From positions 744,001-808,000 of the forward strand of contig NZ_CP113930.1 in assembly GCF_029392095.1 (NCBI RefSeq): a stretch of DNA of 64,000 bases, read 5' to 3'. Positions 48,601 to 54,900 of this stretch are shown in pieces. This DNA comes from Lactobacillus sp. ESL0700 (GTDB taxonomy: Bacteria; Bacillota; Bacilli; Lactobacillales; Lactobacillaceae). The notes under the pieces are model-generated. The model was not told where the DNA came from, did no database searches, and saw nothing but the letters and a program-made list of their open reading frames with translations. The position numbers and the translations under genes were made by a program. Each line of letters starts with the position of its first letter. Position 1 is the first letter of the stretch.

Positions 48601-51539
48601 AAGTTCAGAAGATAGATGGGCAATATCCAAATGTTAAGTATTCATTTGCTAAAAATAGTGACGGCACCGGTAAAGTCGATACAAGTACGCCAGGTACTAG
48701 TTCAGCCTATGTTGTAGTTGATTATGGTGATGGCACCAAGCAAACCGTAAAGATTGACCTGACGGTTGGTAGTGAACGTGATGCTGATATTCTTCATCCA
48801 GTTGTAGCACCTGTTAACGCAACTGAGCCGATTAAGGCGCACCTAATTCACGATTATGGTACTGGTAACCCGATTACTAAGTATCCAGATGGCTTTTCTA
48901 CTGATCATCTGGATGAGATGAAGAAGATTATTTCAGGTATTAGTGATCCTGATTGGGATAAAGTAGATTACTTAACTTGGGCAGCTGCATCACCAGATAA
49001 ACCGGGTGAAAACCAAGATGTTCAGGTAATGGTTCACTACAAAGACGGTTCAGTTAGTGCCCCAATAACTGTTAAGGCCAATATTTATGGTGTTCAACAC
49101 TTAGATGTTGCTGGGGTAACGAACCATGCGGAAGTTACAGAAGGCGAGCAGCCGACTGCGGACCAAGCAAAAGAAGTTTTAGGTCAGAAAGATTTAGTTG
49201 ATCAGATTTTGCAACAATATCCGAATACTAAATTTGGCTGGGCTAACAAGCCAGATGGTACTGGAACTCTTGATACAAGTAAACCTGGACAAAAAGATGC
49301 CTACGTCATAATTGATTATGATGATGGCAGTAAGCAAGTATTGAAGGTACCATTAACTGTTAATCCAAAGACGCCAGGGGACACTCATACGCCAGAAAAG
49401 ACGGATGGTTCTGTCACAACGCACTTAACAACAACCGGTGTTGCAACGCCTGATGAATTTAAAGATCCTACAAAATTCAAGGACTTCATGCAGATTTCTG
49501 GCAGTGGTGATCCAGCTGACTTAGTTGATCATGTAGATTGGGCCGACGGTACAGGACCAACAGCAGTTGGCGATAATCAACAAGTTGAAGTTGTCGCTCA
49601 TTATAAGGATGGTACAAAGAGCGATACATTTAAGATTAATGTCAACGTCCTTGATGCACGCAAGAGTGATAAGCCAACAACAGTCTGCAAGGATAGCACT
49701 CCAGATCCAAACGTGGCAAAGAATGCTTTAAACGAAGATGACGTTCAGAAGATAGATGCTCACTATCCAAATGCTAAGTATTCATTGGCAGGAAACAGTG
49801 ACGGTACAGGTACAGTTGATACAAGTACTCCAGGTAAGAAGAATGCCTTTGTTGTAATTGATTACGGCGATGGCACGACGCAAATTGTACCAATTGAGCT
49901 GAATGTTGCTGATAGCACGATGGCTGATGATAATCATCCAGTTCCAGCACCTGACAACGCAACTACTCCGATTTTGACGCACTTAGTTCATGATTCTGGC
50001 ACTGGCAATCCAGTCGCCAAGGAACCAGCTAGCTTTAAAGATCTGGATAAAATGAAGCAAATTATCTCAATTGACAATTGGGAAGTGGTAGATCACTTAA
50101 CTTGGTCTGATAAAGTTCCAAATAAACCGGGTGATGATCAAGATGTTGAAGTTGTCGTTCACTATAAAGACGGTTCAGTTAGTGAGCCAATAACAGTTAA
50201 AGCTAATATTGTTGGTTCCGAGCACTCTGACGTCACAGGTAGCACTCCTGCTCCTGCAGAAGTAGCACCTGGTAAACAACCAACTGAAGACCAAGCTAAG
50301 AATGCTTTAGGTCATGGCATAGCCGATGATATTTTGCAACAATATCCAGATGCTAAGTTTAGTTGGGCAAGCAGGTCAGATGGTACAGGTACACTTGATA
50401 CAAGTAACCCTGGACAAAAGGAAGCTTACGTTGTAATTAAGTATAGTGACGGCACTAAGCAAGTAGTTAAGGTACCACTGAATGTTACGAATAATGGTGG
50501 TTCTGGCAATGATACTGGTTCATCATCAAGTAACGATTCACAACCAATTGGCGGCAGTGTCACAATTCCACAAGGTAAAGACTTGAGTAATGATACTGAA
50601 TATGCCGAACAAGCAATCAGTAACTCAGCAAGCTTGCCAGCAGGTACCACCTACAAGTGGCAAGAAGTTCCAGACACATCAGTTGCTGGTAAGACGCTTT
50701 CTGCTTCAGTATTGGTAACTTTGCCTGGTGGCACAAAGGTAGTTGTCCCAGTTTCAGTCACTATTGGCACTAAGAAGGGCGAAACCGTAACTTTGCACCA
50801 TAATGCATACCTCTACAACGAGGCAGGTCAACGGATTAACGAATTAGTCTATAAGACTGGTTCAGTTGTTCCAGTATATGGTATCAAGACGATTGACGGC
50901 AGAGACTTCTACATCTTGGATGATAACCACTACTTAGCTACTGGTAATGTCTTGAGTACTAAGCAAAAGTTGACTCACAATGCCTATGTTTATAACCAAT
51001 ATGGCACGCGGGTTACTAAGAAGGTATTCAAGCGCGGCAAGACGGTTAAGACTTACGGTGAACCAATTAATATTCGGGGTAAGAAGTACTACAAGCTTGA
51101 TAATGGTTACTTCTTGAGAGCCACGAACTTTAAGAAGCCAAAGCGTGATCTGACACCAGTCCAAGCAATTGCTGCTGATCCAACTAAGGACCGGATAATG
51201 CACAACTCTTACTTGTACGATGAAAACGGCAAGCGAGCTAATGGCATTATCCTGAATGCTGGCACGCGGGTCAAGATTGACCAGACGGTGCACAGTATTG
51301 CTGGTAGAAACTTCTATAAGACTGATAAGGGTTACTACATTGCAGTTGAAAATATTACGGGCACTAAGGTAAGCTTGAAGCATAATGCGTATGTCTATAA
51401 CAGATATGGCAGTCGCGTTAGCAAGAAGACCTTGAAGCGTGGCAAGAAGATTACTGTTTATGGTAATCCAGTCAAGTTGCACGGTGCTTCATACTACATT
51501 GTTGGTAACAAGACTTATGTTAAAACCGCTAATTTTTAG
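42690..51539 (+). CDS. Large YSIRK adhesin: pectate-lyase-like, Rib-like and 185-aa repeats, four SLAP repeats
   Basis: A 2949-aa surface protein. The signal peptide carries RFSIRKLTVGAASVLLG (~22-38) and ends near AKAD (~51). Residues ~55-185 form a Thr/Asp/Lys linker. A pectate-lyase-like adhesive domain opens with VTTWDEMTKALES at ~194. From ~700 to ~1490 there are about eight Rib-like stalk repeats with the pattern P-T-x-x-Q-A-K-x-A and VTYxDGTxxxVPVxV. From ~1490 to ~2600 six longer repeats of about 185 aa follow, each pairing a DHLTW...VVHYKDGSVS module with an ADGTGTVDTS...VDYGDGT module. One more Rib-like repeat (~2610-2690) precedes four SLAP repeats (HNAYLY, HNAYVY, HNSYLY, HNAYVY) to the end. 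The layout is a long stalk displaying an N-terminal adhesive head, bound non-covalently to the wall. Ligand unknown. Confidence 0.93.
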   Translation: MLGKNNFKERLRKTEMQSKKDRFSIRKLTVGAASVLLGFSFMAMNGQTAKADTISSSDTEVQTSKNDTTTLENKHQSANDKTSAKPNLATYSGLKSFLKSGKSDTEETDKTDTNKEQEKPETPTSSDTNSTAKPAEDTNTTDTTKPADTNQPADTDITKPGDSNSTTPDTDTAVKPNDGKITNQDDPAPTSADVTTWDEMTKALESDTIVTINLKNDIIADPNETKEYTILSDKVVNGNSYTLDIGSNLIQDTHFSYGITFNDLKLMGQKPNNDPESFNFYGYDNDKAITLNNVESDNVSYDNIIKFQNKVEINYNIDGNIFSDYSEPLAMTGSDVTIDFAPTVGTSSSFICDIFILEDSSKVNIHVANTKSALRGTGTTDTARVEVGENATFDMTIDPSVNFLYRVDDGIPPMWLKLKKGSVTHIYNNSSDAGVNPGKDNQIKLKVDTPKIFSITSDTADVNNFNFPITDISGAKMGMITDHYKWIIQDSDNANIMDPTLTDDKMQILANPTLPENILQDGKANKTFQDLSTIDDFQTVINTAGGFNGSAGFELGTDLYDSWKKTDAGRYNISSTSLEVHGGQTSGIGLANDRLNAVDSHDNTPKDIADLLTLVDSINPSNETITGIAWLPNKAMDANGNLIDGGLVKDTTGNLIENIGSQVGPEGDTNLGNAVIQVTYGDGTTDDIPVMLKVILASSSGDTQKVDHGKFPTAEQAKDAVVFNGDASGLNPTYEWYKADGSGPLTQADLQTGNNAVQVLVTYHRADGQPDGTQLVPANVFMGEDQATASGITAGSGPVAVHAVTIPSENDPIVPDFTDSNKWHEFLGGKLDHVTGVTWDDDTNVSDIINDATGEKTAKLRVTFEDGSTAEVDGVQVNVLGGEKADNQSTTTPNGVVPTTDQAKQALKDTTTLTTDLSNAGYDVDYSWAKDDKGTPMDQGYVSYADQVPNKTVPGYVVLTYYKKGLPHTPENVDGKQLVPVDVTINKQQNNLYHDQLAGSGQNSEGVSVAKNTTMDDATAKDAIYKPANFPPDATFKWESPVDTTTTGDKSAWVDVTYVDGTTDRIPVLVNVYDTASKEMPEGKTQTADLNGAVPDAKDSIANNAELPADAQYEWQNEPDLTHEGSAVGTVKVTYADGSIDYVTVPVIVGNANPTQDNDPLGQRTDINYGATATATDDQAKAAISNADSLPEGTTFSWQTAPVVNDLNRLGIQAAVVKVTYPDGTSNNVPVVVDVLSDAHSAARPRAKNVCINVGETIPDAKDAVINSADLTNATKFEYVINPSKDTVGVTQNKIKITYADGSTDEVPTQIIVNEIPSDTATEAEKNNPHVKTVRVNLNSSVNAESVIDNFTELKGNPKAEWVDPNVKTEITDTAGLKQSQIKLTFNDGSVKIVTGYVRVVSDGEKHTDSVTGKTVTKKIGAAITAAEMVNDLPSDAEATFASTVNITDGKVVNPGTYIETIHIKFHDGTEKEVSSVLTVPRQSSQINFVQNHRVVLHVANVGSDVSQAPKEFDDPSSFLGNTEDANIAKIEWATDGFPNVSEANEQAKAKIKITFKDGTSVTESINVKVIGARKADTPTTITAGDNSKLDEGRAKSALNSTDVMAIDYKFPGATYSWAANADGTGDVDISNAGEQHPYVIISYEDGTKEAVQVDLTVNEKPTSGATYKPEATSGSVTTHMTTNGVTMPPEFNDPSKMDDFMQIPGVDDLSSVVAKLTWANDAPTTAGDNQQFQVIAHYKDNSVSDPFTINVNVLSAKKTDTPTTIAAGDKLTGVIAEAALDPAENAKIKAKYPNVKYRWATSADGSGTVDTSKVGSSQPYVVVDYGDGTIQTVQVDLTIKSQADSNTGNIDATQAATITTHLANGLHSEVKVPEFTDPAWIKDNIKLNDGSDDSSAKIDHLSWDGAQPDTIGDGQSLNVVAHYKDGSTSAPFKLPVNVIGAEKKTDKPTTVKVNSEPGEAEAKNALILEQVQKIDGQYPNVKYSFAKNSDGTGKVDTSTPGTSSAYVVVDYGDGTKQTVKIDLTVGSERDADILHPVVAPVNATEPIKAHLIHDYGTGNPITKYPDGFSTDHLDEMKKIISGISDPDWDKVDYLTWAAASPDKPGENQDVQVMVHYKDGSVSAPITVKANIYGVQHLDVAGVTNHAEVTEGEQPTADQAKEVLGQKDLVDQILQQYPNTKFGWANKPDGTGTLDTSKPGQKDAYVIIDYDDGSKQVLKVPLTVNPKTPGDTHTPEKTDGSVTTHLTTTGVATPDEFKDPTKFKDFMQISGSGDPADLVDHVDWADGTGPTAVGDNQQVEVVAHYKDGTKSDTFKINVNVLDARKSDKPTTVCKDSTPDPNVAKNALNEDDVQKIDAHYPNAKYSLAGNSDGTGTVDTSTPGKKNAFVVIDYGDGTTQIVPIELNVADSTMADDNHPVPAPDNATTPILTHLVHDSGTGNPVAKEPASFKDLDKMKQIISIDNWEVVDHLTWSDKVPNKPGDDQDVEVVVHYKDGSVSEPITVKANIVGSEHSDVTGSTPAPAEVAPGKQPTEDQAKNALGHGIADDILQQYPDAKFSWASRSDGTGTLDTSNPGQKEAYVVIKYSDGTKQVVKVPLNVTNNGGSGNDTGSSSSNDSQPIGGSVTIPQGKDLSNDTEYAEQAISNSASLPAGTTYKWQEVPDTSVAGKTLSASVLVTLPGGTKVVVPVSVTIGTKKGETVTLHHNAYLYNEAGQRINELVYKTGSVVPVYGIKTIDGRDFYILDDNHYLATGNVLSTKQKLTHNAYVYNQYGTRVTKKVFKRGKTVKTYGEPINIRGKKYYKLDNGYFLRATNFKKPKRDLTPVQAIAADPTKDRIMHNSYLYDENGKRANGIILNAGTRVKIDQTVHSIAGRNFYKTDKGYYIAVENITGTKVSLKHNAYVYNRYGSRVSKKTLKRGKKITVYGNPVKLHGASYYIVGNKTYVKTANF
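47704..50510 (+). repeat. ~185-codon stalk repeats with ABAB-like higher order
   Basis: Repeat starts fall near 47704, 48262, 48823, 49408 and 49963, about 555-585 bp apart; a more diverged unit begins near 47170. Units at 47704 and 49408 (both GSVTTH...GV) resemble each other more than their neighbours. So do those at 48823 and 49963 (both H-D-x-GTGNP). This suggests duplication of a multi-unit block. Confidence 0.75.
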
Positions 51540-51556
51540 ATAAATTAGTGTAAATG

Positions 51557-51590
51557 AAAAAACTGTTTGATGAAAATCAAGCAGTTTTTT
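51557..51590 (+). terminator. Terminator of the 2949-aa adhesin gene
   Basis: A 15-bp stem (51557-51571 with 51576-51590, one G-U) with a GAAA loop, ending in six T's. Confidence 0.92.
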
Positions 51591-51615
51591 GTTTGTATTT
51601 TAATTAATATTAATT

Positions 51616-51644
51616 TTGCATAGACAAGAATGGGCTTTTATAAT
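51616..51644 (+). promoter_or_regulatory. Promoter of the VanZ-like gene
   Basis: TTGCAT (51616-51621), a 17-bp spacer and TATAAT (51639-51644), 43 bases before the start codon. Confidence 0.7.
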
Positions 51645-51686
51645 ATATTAAATAAAAAGGTATAAAGAAATGTTAAAGGTGACGAG

Positions 51687-52247
51687 ATGGTTAATATTTC
51701 TGGGAAATGGTATGTTGCGCCAATAGAAATAAATGGCACGATGTTATTGCCAATATTTTTGTTTGTATTTATTTTCATTGCTATTAGACAATTTAAAAAC
51801 AAGCAATTTAAGTTAGTAAAAATATTATTGATTGGCTCATTGCTGATTTATTTATGGATGTTAATTGACGTTACAATTTTTCCAATCCCTTTATTTTTAA
51901 ATGGCTCATTGCCTATTGAAAAGTATGGCAAGCAGCTTTTCATTAACCTCAGGTTCGATGTGTTGGGAACATATCTGCCTTTACAATTAATAGGGAACAT
52001 TATATTACTAGCACCATTATCTTTCTTTGTGGCTATGCTTAATGATAAATATGCCAAACTTTGGAACAATCTTGGATTAATGTTTTTAAGCTCGTTATTA
52101 ATTGAGAGTACACAATTAACTCTAAGTTTTTTCTATCTTGGAAATAGAATTTTTGATGTTAATGACCTGTTATTGAACACGTTGGGCTCTATGCTTGGCT
52201 TTGTCTTCTTTAAATTTTGCAACAAAATATTCAAACCTATATTTTGA
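51687..52247 (+). CDS. VanZ-like membrane protein
   Basis: A 186-aa membrane protein with about five hydrophobic helices. VanZ hallmarks are the N-terminal P-x-PLF loop after a D-x-TIFP segment (~61-70), RFDVLGTYLPLQLIGNI in the middle and the C-terminal NRIFDVNDLLLNTLGSMLGF. VanZ confers low-level teicoplanin resistance in enterococci, but most homologs are of unknown function and there are no van genes here, so resistance should not be assumed. RBS AAGGTG precedes ATG 51687. Confidence 0.8.
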   Translation: MVNISGKWYVAPIEINGTMLLPIFLFVFIFIAIRQFKNKQFKLVKILLIGSLLIYLWMLIDVTIFPIPLFLNGSLPIEKYGKQLFINLRFDVLGTYLPLQLIGNIILLAPLSFFVAMLNDKYAKLWNNLGLMFLSSLLIESTQLTLSFFYLGNRIFDVNDLLLNTLGSMLGFVFFKFCNKIFKPIF

Positions 52248-52264
52248 AAAATAACTATAAACAT

Positions 52265-52322
52265 TAAAAAAAGTGCCCCCTAATTGTTGACTTGACGTCT
52301 AACAATTATGGAGCACTTTTAA
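52265..52322. terminator. Bidirectional terminator between convergent genes
   Basis: AAAAAAGTGC (52266-52275) and CTAATTGTT pair with AACAATTAT and GCACTTTT (52301-52320), giving a long interrupted stem with A's on one side and T's on the other. It serves the VanZ-like gene (+) and the NAD(P)-binding protein gene (-). Confidence 0.8.
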
Positions 52323-52344
52323 ATTTGGTTAAAATAAATTTAGC

Positions 52345-52998
52345 CTAGCCATTAGCAACAGTGAAGCGTTCCTGATGGTGCTTCGGGGTTAAAATTTCTT
52401 GAACCAAAGCCGTAGCCATTGTTCCGGCAGTGGTAACTGATTCACCTTGCTCGTTATACAGCAGCTCGTCCTTGCCAGTAAGAATTTTAGCGGCTTTTTC
52501 TCCAGGGACGAATAGATTAGCTGGCGAGATACCGAACCAATTAACATTATCGACATTTTGCAGGAATTGGTACTCAAAGTATTGGTTCTTTGGAGTGTTG
52601 CGCCAAGGTTTAGTTGACTCATCCTGTTCAATATCTTGTAAAACGCGATGATGGTCAGCACCGGTTATTAAGCTGCCGGCACCAAGAATAAAGGCCAATC
52701 GCGGACTGGTGGTTTCTCTGAATAAACGAATTAAATGAGCAGCTAAGTCAGTGTGGCGATATGCTTGTGCTGGAGCCGTTGAAAAGGCATCAACGATCAC
52801 ATCACAGTCACCGAAATCATCTTTGGTTAGCGTGAAGGCATCTTGAGCGACAGTTTGAATACTGGGCACCTCAGCCTTTAACTTGGCCAGCTTGTCGGTT
52901 GAACGACCATTGGCAATAATTTCGAGATTGTTTTTAGCTGCTTCTTTGACAAAAGCGGAGCCTGCCATACCAGTTGCTCCAATTACAAATACTTTCAT
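52345..52998 (-). CDS. NAD(P)-binding Rossmann-fold protein (NmrA/SDR-like)
   Basis: A 217-aa cytoplasmic protein. The N-terminal MKVFVIGATGMAGSAF contains the GxxGxxG nucleotide-binding loop, followed by an NGR basic patch (~31-33) suggesting NADP(H). The rest resembles the atypical SDR/NmrA family of putative reductases or redox sensors. Its ATG overlaps the stop codon of the upstream HIT gene by 4 bases, so translation is probably coupled. It is the last gene of the yjdF-HIT operon. Substrate unknown. Confidence 0.8.
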   Translation of the reverse strand: MKVFVIGATGMAGSAFVKEAAKNNLEIIANGRSTDKLAKLKAEVPSIQTVAQDAFTLTKDDFGDCDVIVDAFSTAPAQAYRHTDLAAHLIRLFRETTSPRLAFILGAGSLITGADHHRVLQDIEQDESTKPWRNTPKNQYFEYQFLQNVDNVNWFGISPANLFVPGEKAAKILTGKDELLYNEQGESVTTAGTMATALVQEILTPKHHQERFTVANG

Positions 52999-53471
52999 AA
53001 TTTTCCTCCATACTTACTTAAAACTTCATCTAATGAAGTTTGTAATGCCATCTTTAACACCTGTAATTGCTCGGAATTTGGTTGTGCTTCTAAGCTATAC
53101 ATCACCTCAGGATTAACCCACCAGACAGGTCCAGGCCTGGGCGTGTCCCCAGTGTGTCTTGGAAACAGGTGCCAGTGAACATGCGAATCGCCGTTGCCCA
53201 GCAATTCACAGTTCATCTTATCTGCCTTAAAGGCATTTGCGACAGCTTCACTGACCAAGCTCATTTCATGCAAAAATAAATCCTGATATTCTCGCGGTAA
53301 AAAATGCAGTTCCGTGACGTGCTTTTTACATAAAAACAAAGTATAACCCTTAAAGTACTGCGAGTCACCTAAGACCACATATCCCGTTGACAGTTCCTTG
53401 ACGAAATAGGGGTTCTGGTGCTGGTTGATGAGCTCAATTCGCCGACAAATTTCACACTGATTATTTGTCAT
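52995..53471 (-). CDS. HIT-family protein (nucleotide hydrolase/transferase)
   Basis: A 158-aa cytoplasmic protein. The histidine triad is visible as HVHWHLFPRH (~residues 97-106). An N-terminal CEICRRI pair of cysteines (~6-9) resembles the zinc site seen in some HIT proteins. Family members hydrolyse nucleoside phosphoramidates or dinucleotides. It starts 26 bases after the yjdF-like gene, with RBS GGGAG and no terminator between, and overlaps the next gene by 4 bases, so the three form one operon. Confidence 0.88.
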   Translation of the reverse strand: MTNNQCEICRRIELINQHQNPYFVKELSTGYVVLGDSQYFKGYTLFLCKKHVTELHFLPREYQDLFLHEMSLVSEAVANAFKADKMNCELLGNGDSHVHWHLFPRHTGDTPRPGPVWWVNPEVMYSLEAQPNSEQLQVLKMALQTSLDEVLSKYGGKL

Positions 53472-53497
53472 TAAAATCCGCTCCCTACTGTTAAAAA

Positions 53498-53923
53498 TTA
53501 ATGACCTTTATGTTTTTCTAGTTTCTTCTTTTGCCGTAATTTAAACTTCTCTTGAGCAACTCGGGCTTTTTGCTGCTGATTGGCTGTTTTTTTAGATAGT
53601 TTAAATTGCTCCAGCTGTCTTTGTAAAGCAATTTGCGCTTTAGTGCCGAGACCGTCATTCTTAATTGCCTTTTTGGCTAAGCGTTGCCGTCTTTTAGGAT
53701 TAATTCTTTTGGTATTAATCTCTAATTCAGGACTATCTTGCCGAAAAAACTTGATTTCATGCCAGTGATTAATAATCAGCGAATAAATTAGGGTAGTCTT
53801 GGGCTCAGAAGTCCCCATATTGACTTTGGCAACTTCATAACTTGTGCCGACACGCCGCTCAAAGATAGCTTGATAAAATGGCGCTTCAAAGATGATGGTT
53901 AAAGAACTATAAACAATTGACAT
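53498..53923 (-). CDS. yjdF: YjdF-family protein
   Basis: A 141-aa basic protein of the YjdF/DUF2992 family. The N-terminal ~65 residues form a compact domain (LTIIFEAPFYQAIFERR, then an MGTSEP loop and YSLIINHWHEIKFF). The C-terminal half is a highly charged Lys/Gln/Arg helix containing NPKRRQRLAKKAIKNDGLGTKAQ, typical of the family. Biochemical role is not known. The gene is preceded by a structured leader that resembles the yjdF riboswitch class, and it heads an operon with HIT and NAD(P)-binding genes. AAGGAGG lies 8 bases before ATG 53923. Confidence 0.85.
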   Translation of the reverse strand: MSIVYSSLTIIFEAPFYQAIFERRVGTSYEVAKVNMGTSEPKTTLIYSLIINHWHEIKFFRQDSPELEINTKRINPKRRQRLAKKAIKNDGLGTKAQIALQRQLEQFKLSKKTANQQQKARVAQEKFKLRQKKKLEKHKGH

Positions 53924-54033
53924 AATGTCATCCTCCTTAAAATTTAAGAAAGATGGACAACCAAGGAGGCAGGTTACTGATGATCGCGTGCGATCACGTC
54001 CGGACTACCAGCCGAACTGTGTTTTTACTTTCT
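53924..54033 (-). promoter_or_regulatory. Probable yjdF riboswitch (structured leader that can hide the RBS)
   Basis: The ~110-nt leader of yjdF. It contains a 7-bp GC-rich hairpin (53981-53996) and a CCUCCUU segment (from plus-strand 53963-53969) that is the exact complement of the yjdF RBS AAGGAGG (plus-strand 53932-53938). It can therefore switch translation. yjdF motif RNAs are known upstream of yjdF genes in Firmicutes and bind azaaromatic compounds. Assignment rests on gene context and the RBS pairing; I have not matched the full consensus. Confidence 0.6.
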
Positions 54034-54039
54034 GATATT

Positions 54040-54048
54040 AATATAGCA
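54040..54048 (-). promoter_or_regulatory. Extended -10 promoter of the yjdF operon
   Basis: On the minus strand it reads TGCTATATT, an extended -10 (TGn plus TATATT). A TTGCGC lies 20 bp upstream, too far to be a standard -35. Confidence 0.5.
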
Positions 54049-54076
54049 TAAACTGCTCTAGAGAAGCGCAAAAACC

Positions 54077-54105
54077 TTGCACTAACACCATTTTTTGCTT
54101 AGAAT
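54077..54105 (+). promoter_or_regulatory. Promoter of the small RHH-like gene
   Basis: TTGCAC (54077-54082), a 17-bp spacer and TAGAAT (54100-54105). It is divergent from the yjdF promoter. Confidence 0.6.
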
Positions 54106-54143
54106 AATTTCTTGCAGTATAAACTTGGAGGGAAAGGATTAGG

Positions 54144-54380
54144 ATGGAAGAAATTAAAATGAATGAACAATTAACTTCGATAAATTTGGACAGCAGTGCA
54201 CTGACTAATGCACAATTAAGAATTGATAAATTAGGCTTGTCACTGGCTGAATATTTGAATTTGGTTTTGACTAATGTGCCTACTAGTCGCACGCAGCTCA
54301 AGCATATTCTGGCTGAAGTCGGCACTCAACCAGCCGATCGTTCACTGGCAATGTGGCTTAATCGCGTTGATGCAGACTAA
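54144..54380 (+). CDS. Small ribbon-helix-helix-like protein (RelB/DinJ-like)
   Basis: A 78-aa protein. Residues ~11-43 (TSINLDSSALTNAQLRIDKL then GLSLAEYLNLVLTNV) fit a short beta strand plus two helices as in RelB/DinJ antitoxins, which bind DNA as ribbon-helix-helix dimers. No toxin gene (RelE/YafQ type) follows, since a terminator comes 8 bases after the stop. It may be an orphan antitoxin-like regulator. RBS AAAGGA ends five bases before ATG 54144. Fold assignment is by eye and moderate. Confidence 0.6.
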   Translation: MEEIKMNEQLTSINLDSSALTNAQLRIDKLGLSLAEYLNLVLTNVPTSRTQLKHILAEVGTQPADRSLAMWLNRVDAD

Positions 54381-54387
54381 AGAATTA

Positions 54388-54419
54388 ACTCGCTAATTAA
54401 ATTTAGCGAGTATTTTTTT
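54388..54419 (+). terminator. Terminator of the RHH-like gene
   Basis: A perfect 9-bp stem ACTCGCTAA (54388-54396) with TTAGCGAGT (54403-54411), followed by seven T's after one A. Confidence 0.92.
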
Positions 54420-54437
54420 ACCCAAAAAGCGTTAATG

Positions 54438-54486
54438 TTTACAAATGTAAATTTAGGATATATACTAACTATAGTTTACAAATGTA
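54438..54486 (+). promoter_or_regulatory. Copper-responsive promoter with two CopY boxes
   Basis: The promoter is TTTACA (54438-54443), a 17-bp spacer and TATACT (54461-54466). Two copies of TACAAATGTA, exactly the CopY operator TACAnnTGTA, lie at 54440-54449 (over the -35) and 54477-54486 (around the expected start of transcription). CopY repressors release such boxes when copper displaces zinc. No copY gene is in the window, so the repressor must be elsewhere. Confidence 0.88.
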
Positions 54487-54518
54487 GACATTGAAATGAA
54501 TTCAACGAGGTAAAGAAC

Positions 54519-54890
54519 ATGACTAAGATTATTATTTTTCTAATTGGTATTGTTTTAATAGGTTTTATTGCATGGTGGTTCTTTGGCCAGCATCAAGTGC
54601 AGGCGGAACAGGCTGTAGTTAATGATGATCAACAAAATGTGGACATCGAAGTCAAGGGAGGTTACTCGCCTGAACGTGTTGTCCTTAAAAAAGGTGTGCC
54701 TGCAACTTTAAAGTTTAAGCGCACGGATGCATCAACTTGTCTTGACCATGTTATTTTTTCTGACTTGGGCATTGACCAAAAGTTGCCTCAAGGTCAGGTT
54801 AAGGAAGTAAAGATTGATACAACTAAGCCTGGCGTTTATGATTGGGCATGCAGTATGAATATGTTCCACGGTCAAGTGATTGTTAAGTAG
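54519..54890 (+). CDS. Membrane-anchored cupredoxin-domain protein
   Basis: A 123-aa copper-binding protein outside the membrane. An N-terminal helix (IIIFLIGIVLIGFIAWWFF) anchors it. The rest is a cupredoxin beta-sandwich with candidate Cu ligands Cys in DASTCLDHVIF (~75), Cys in DWACSMNMFHG (~111) and the nearby Met and His. It is first in an operon with the copper ATPase 10 bases downstream and presumably hands Cu+ to or from it. RBS GAGGT precedes ATG 54519. Induction by copper is inferred from the CopY boxes. Confidence 0.85.
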   Translation: MTKIIIFLIGIVLIGFIAWWFFGQHQVQAEQAVVNDDQQNVDIEVKGGYSPERVVLKKGVPATLKFKRTDASTCLDHVIFSDLGIDQKLPQGQVKEVKIDTTKPGVYDWACSMNMFHGQVIVK

Positions 54891-54900
54891 GAGCTACTAA

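Noticed and set aside
51687..52247. Glycopeptide resistance determinant
   Set aside because: The protein is VanZ-like, but no vanA/H/X/S/R genes are nearby and most VanZ homologs are not resistance factors.
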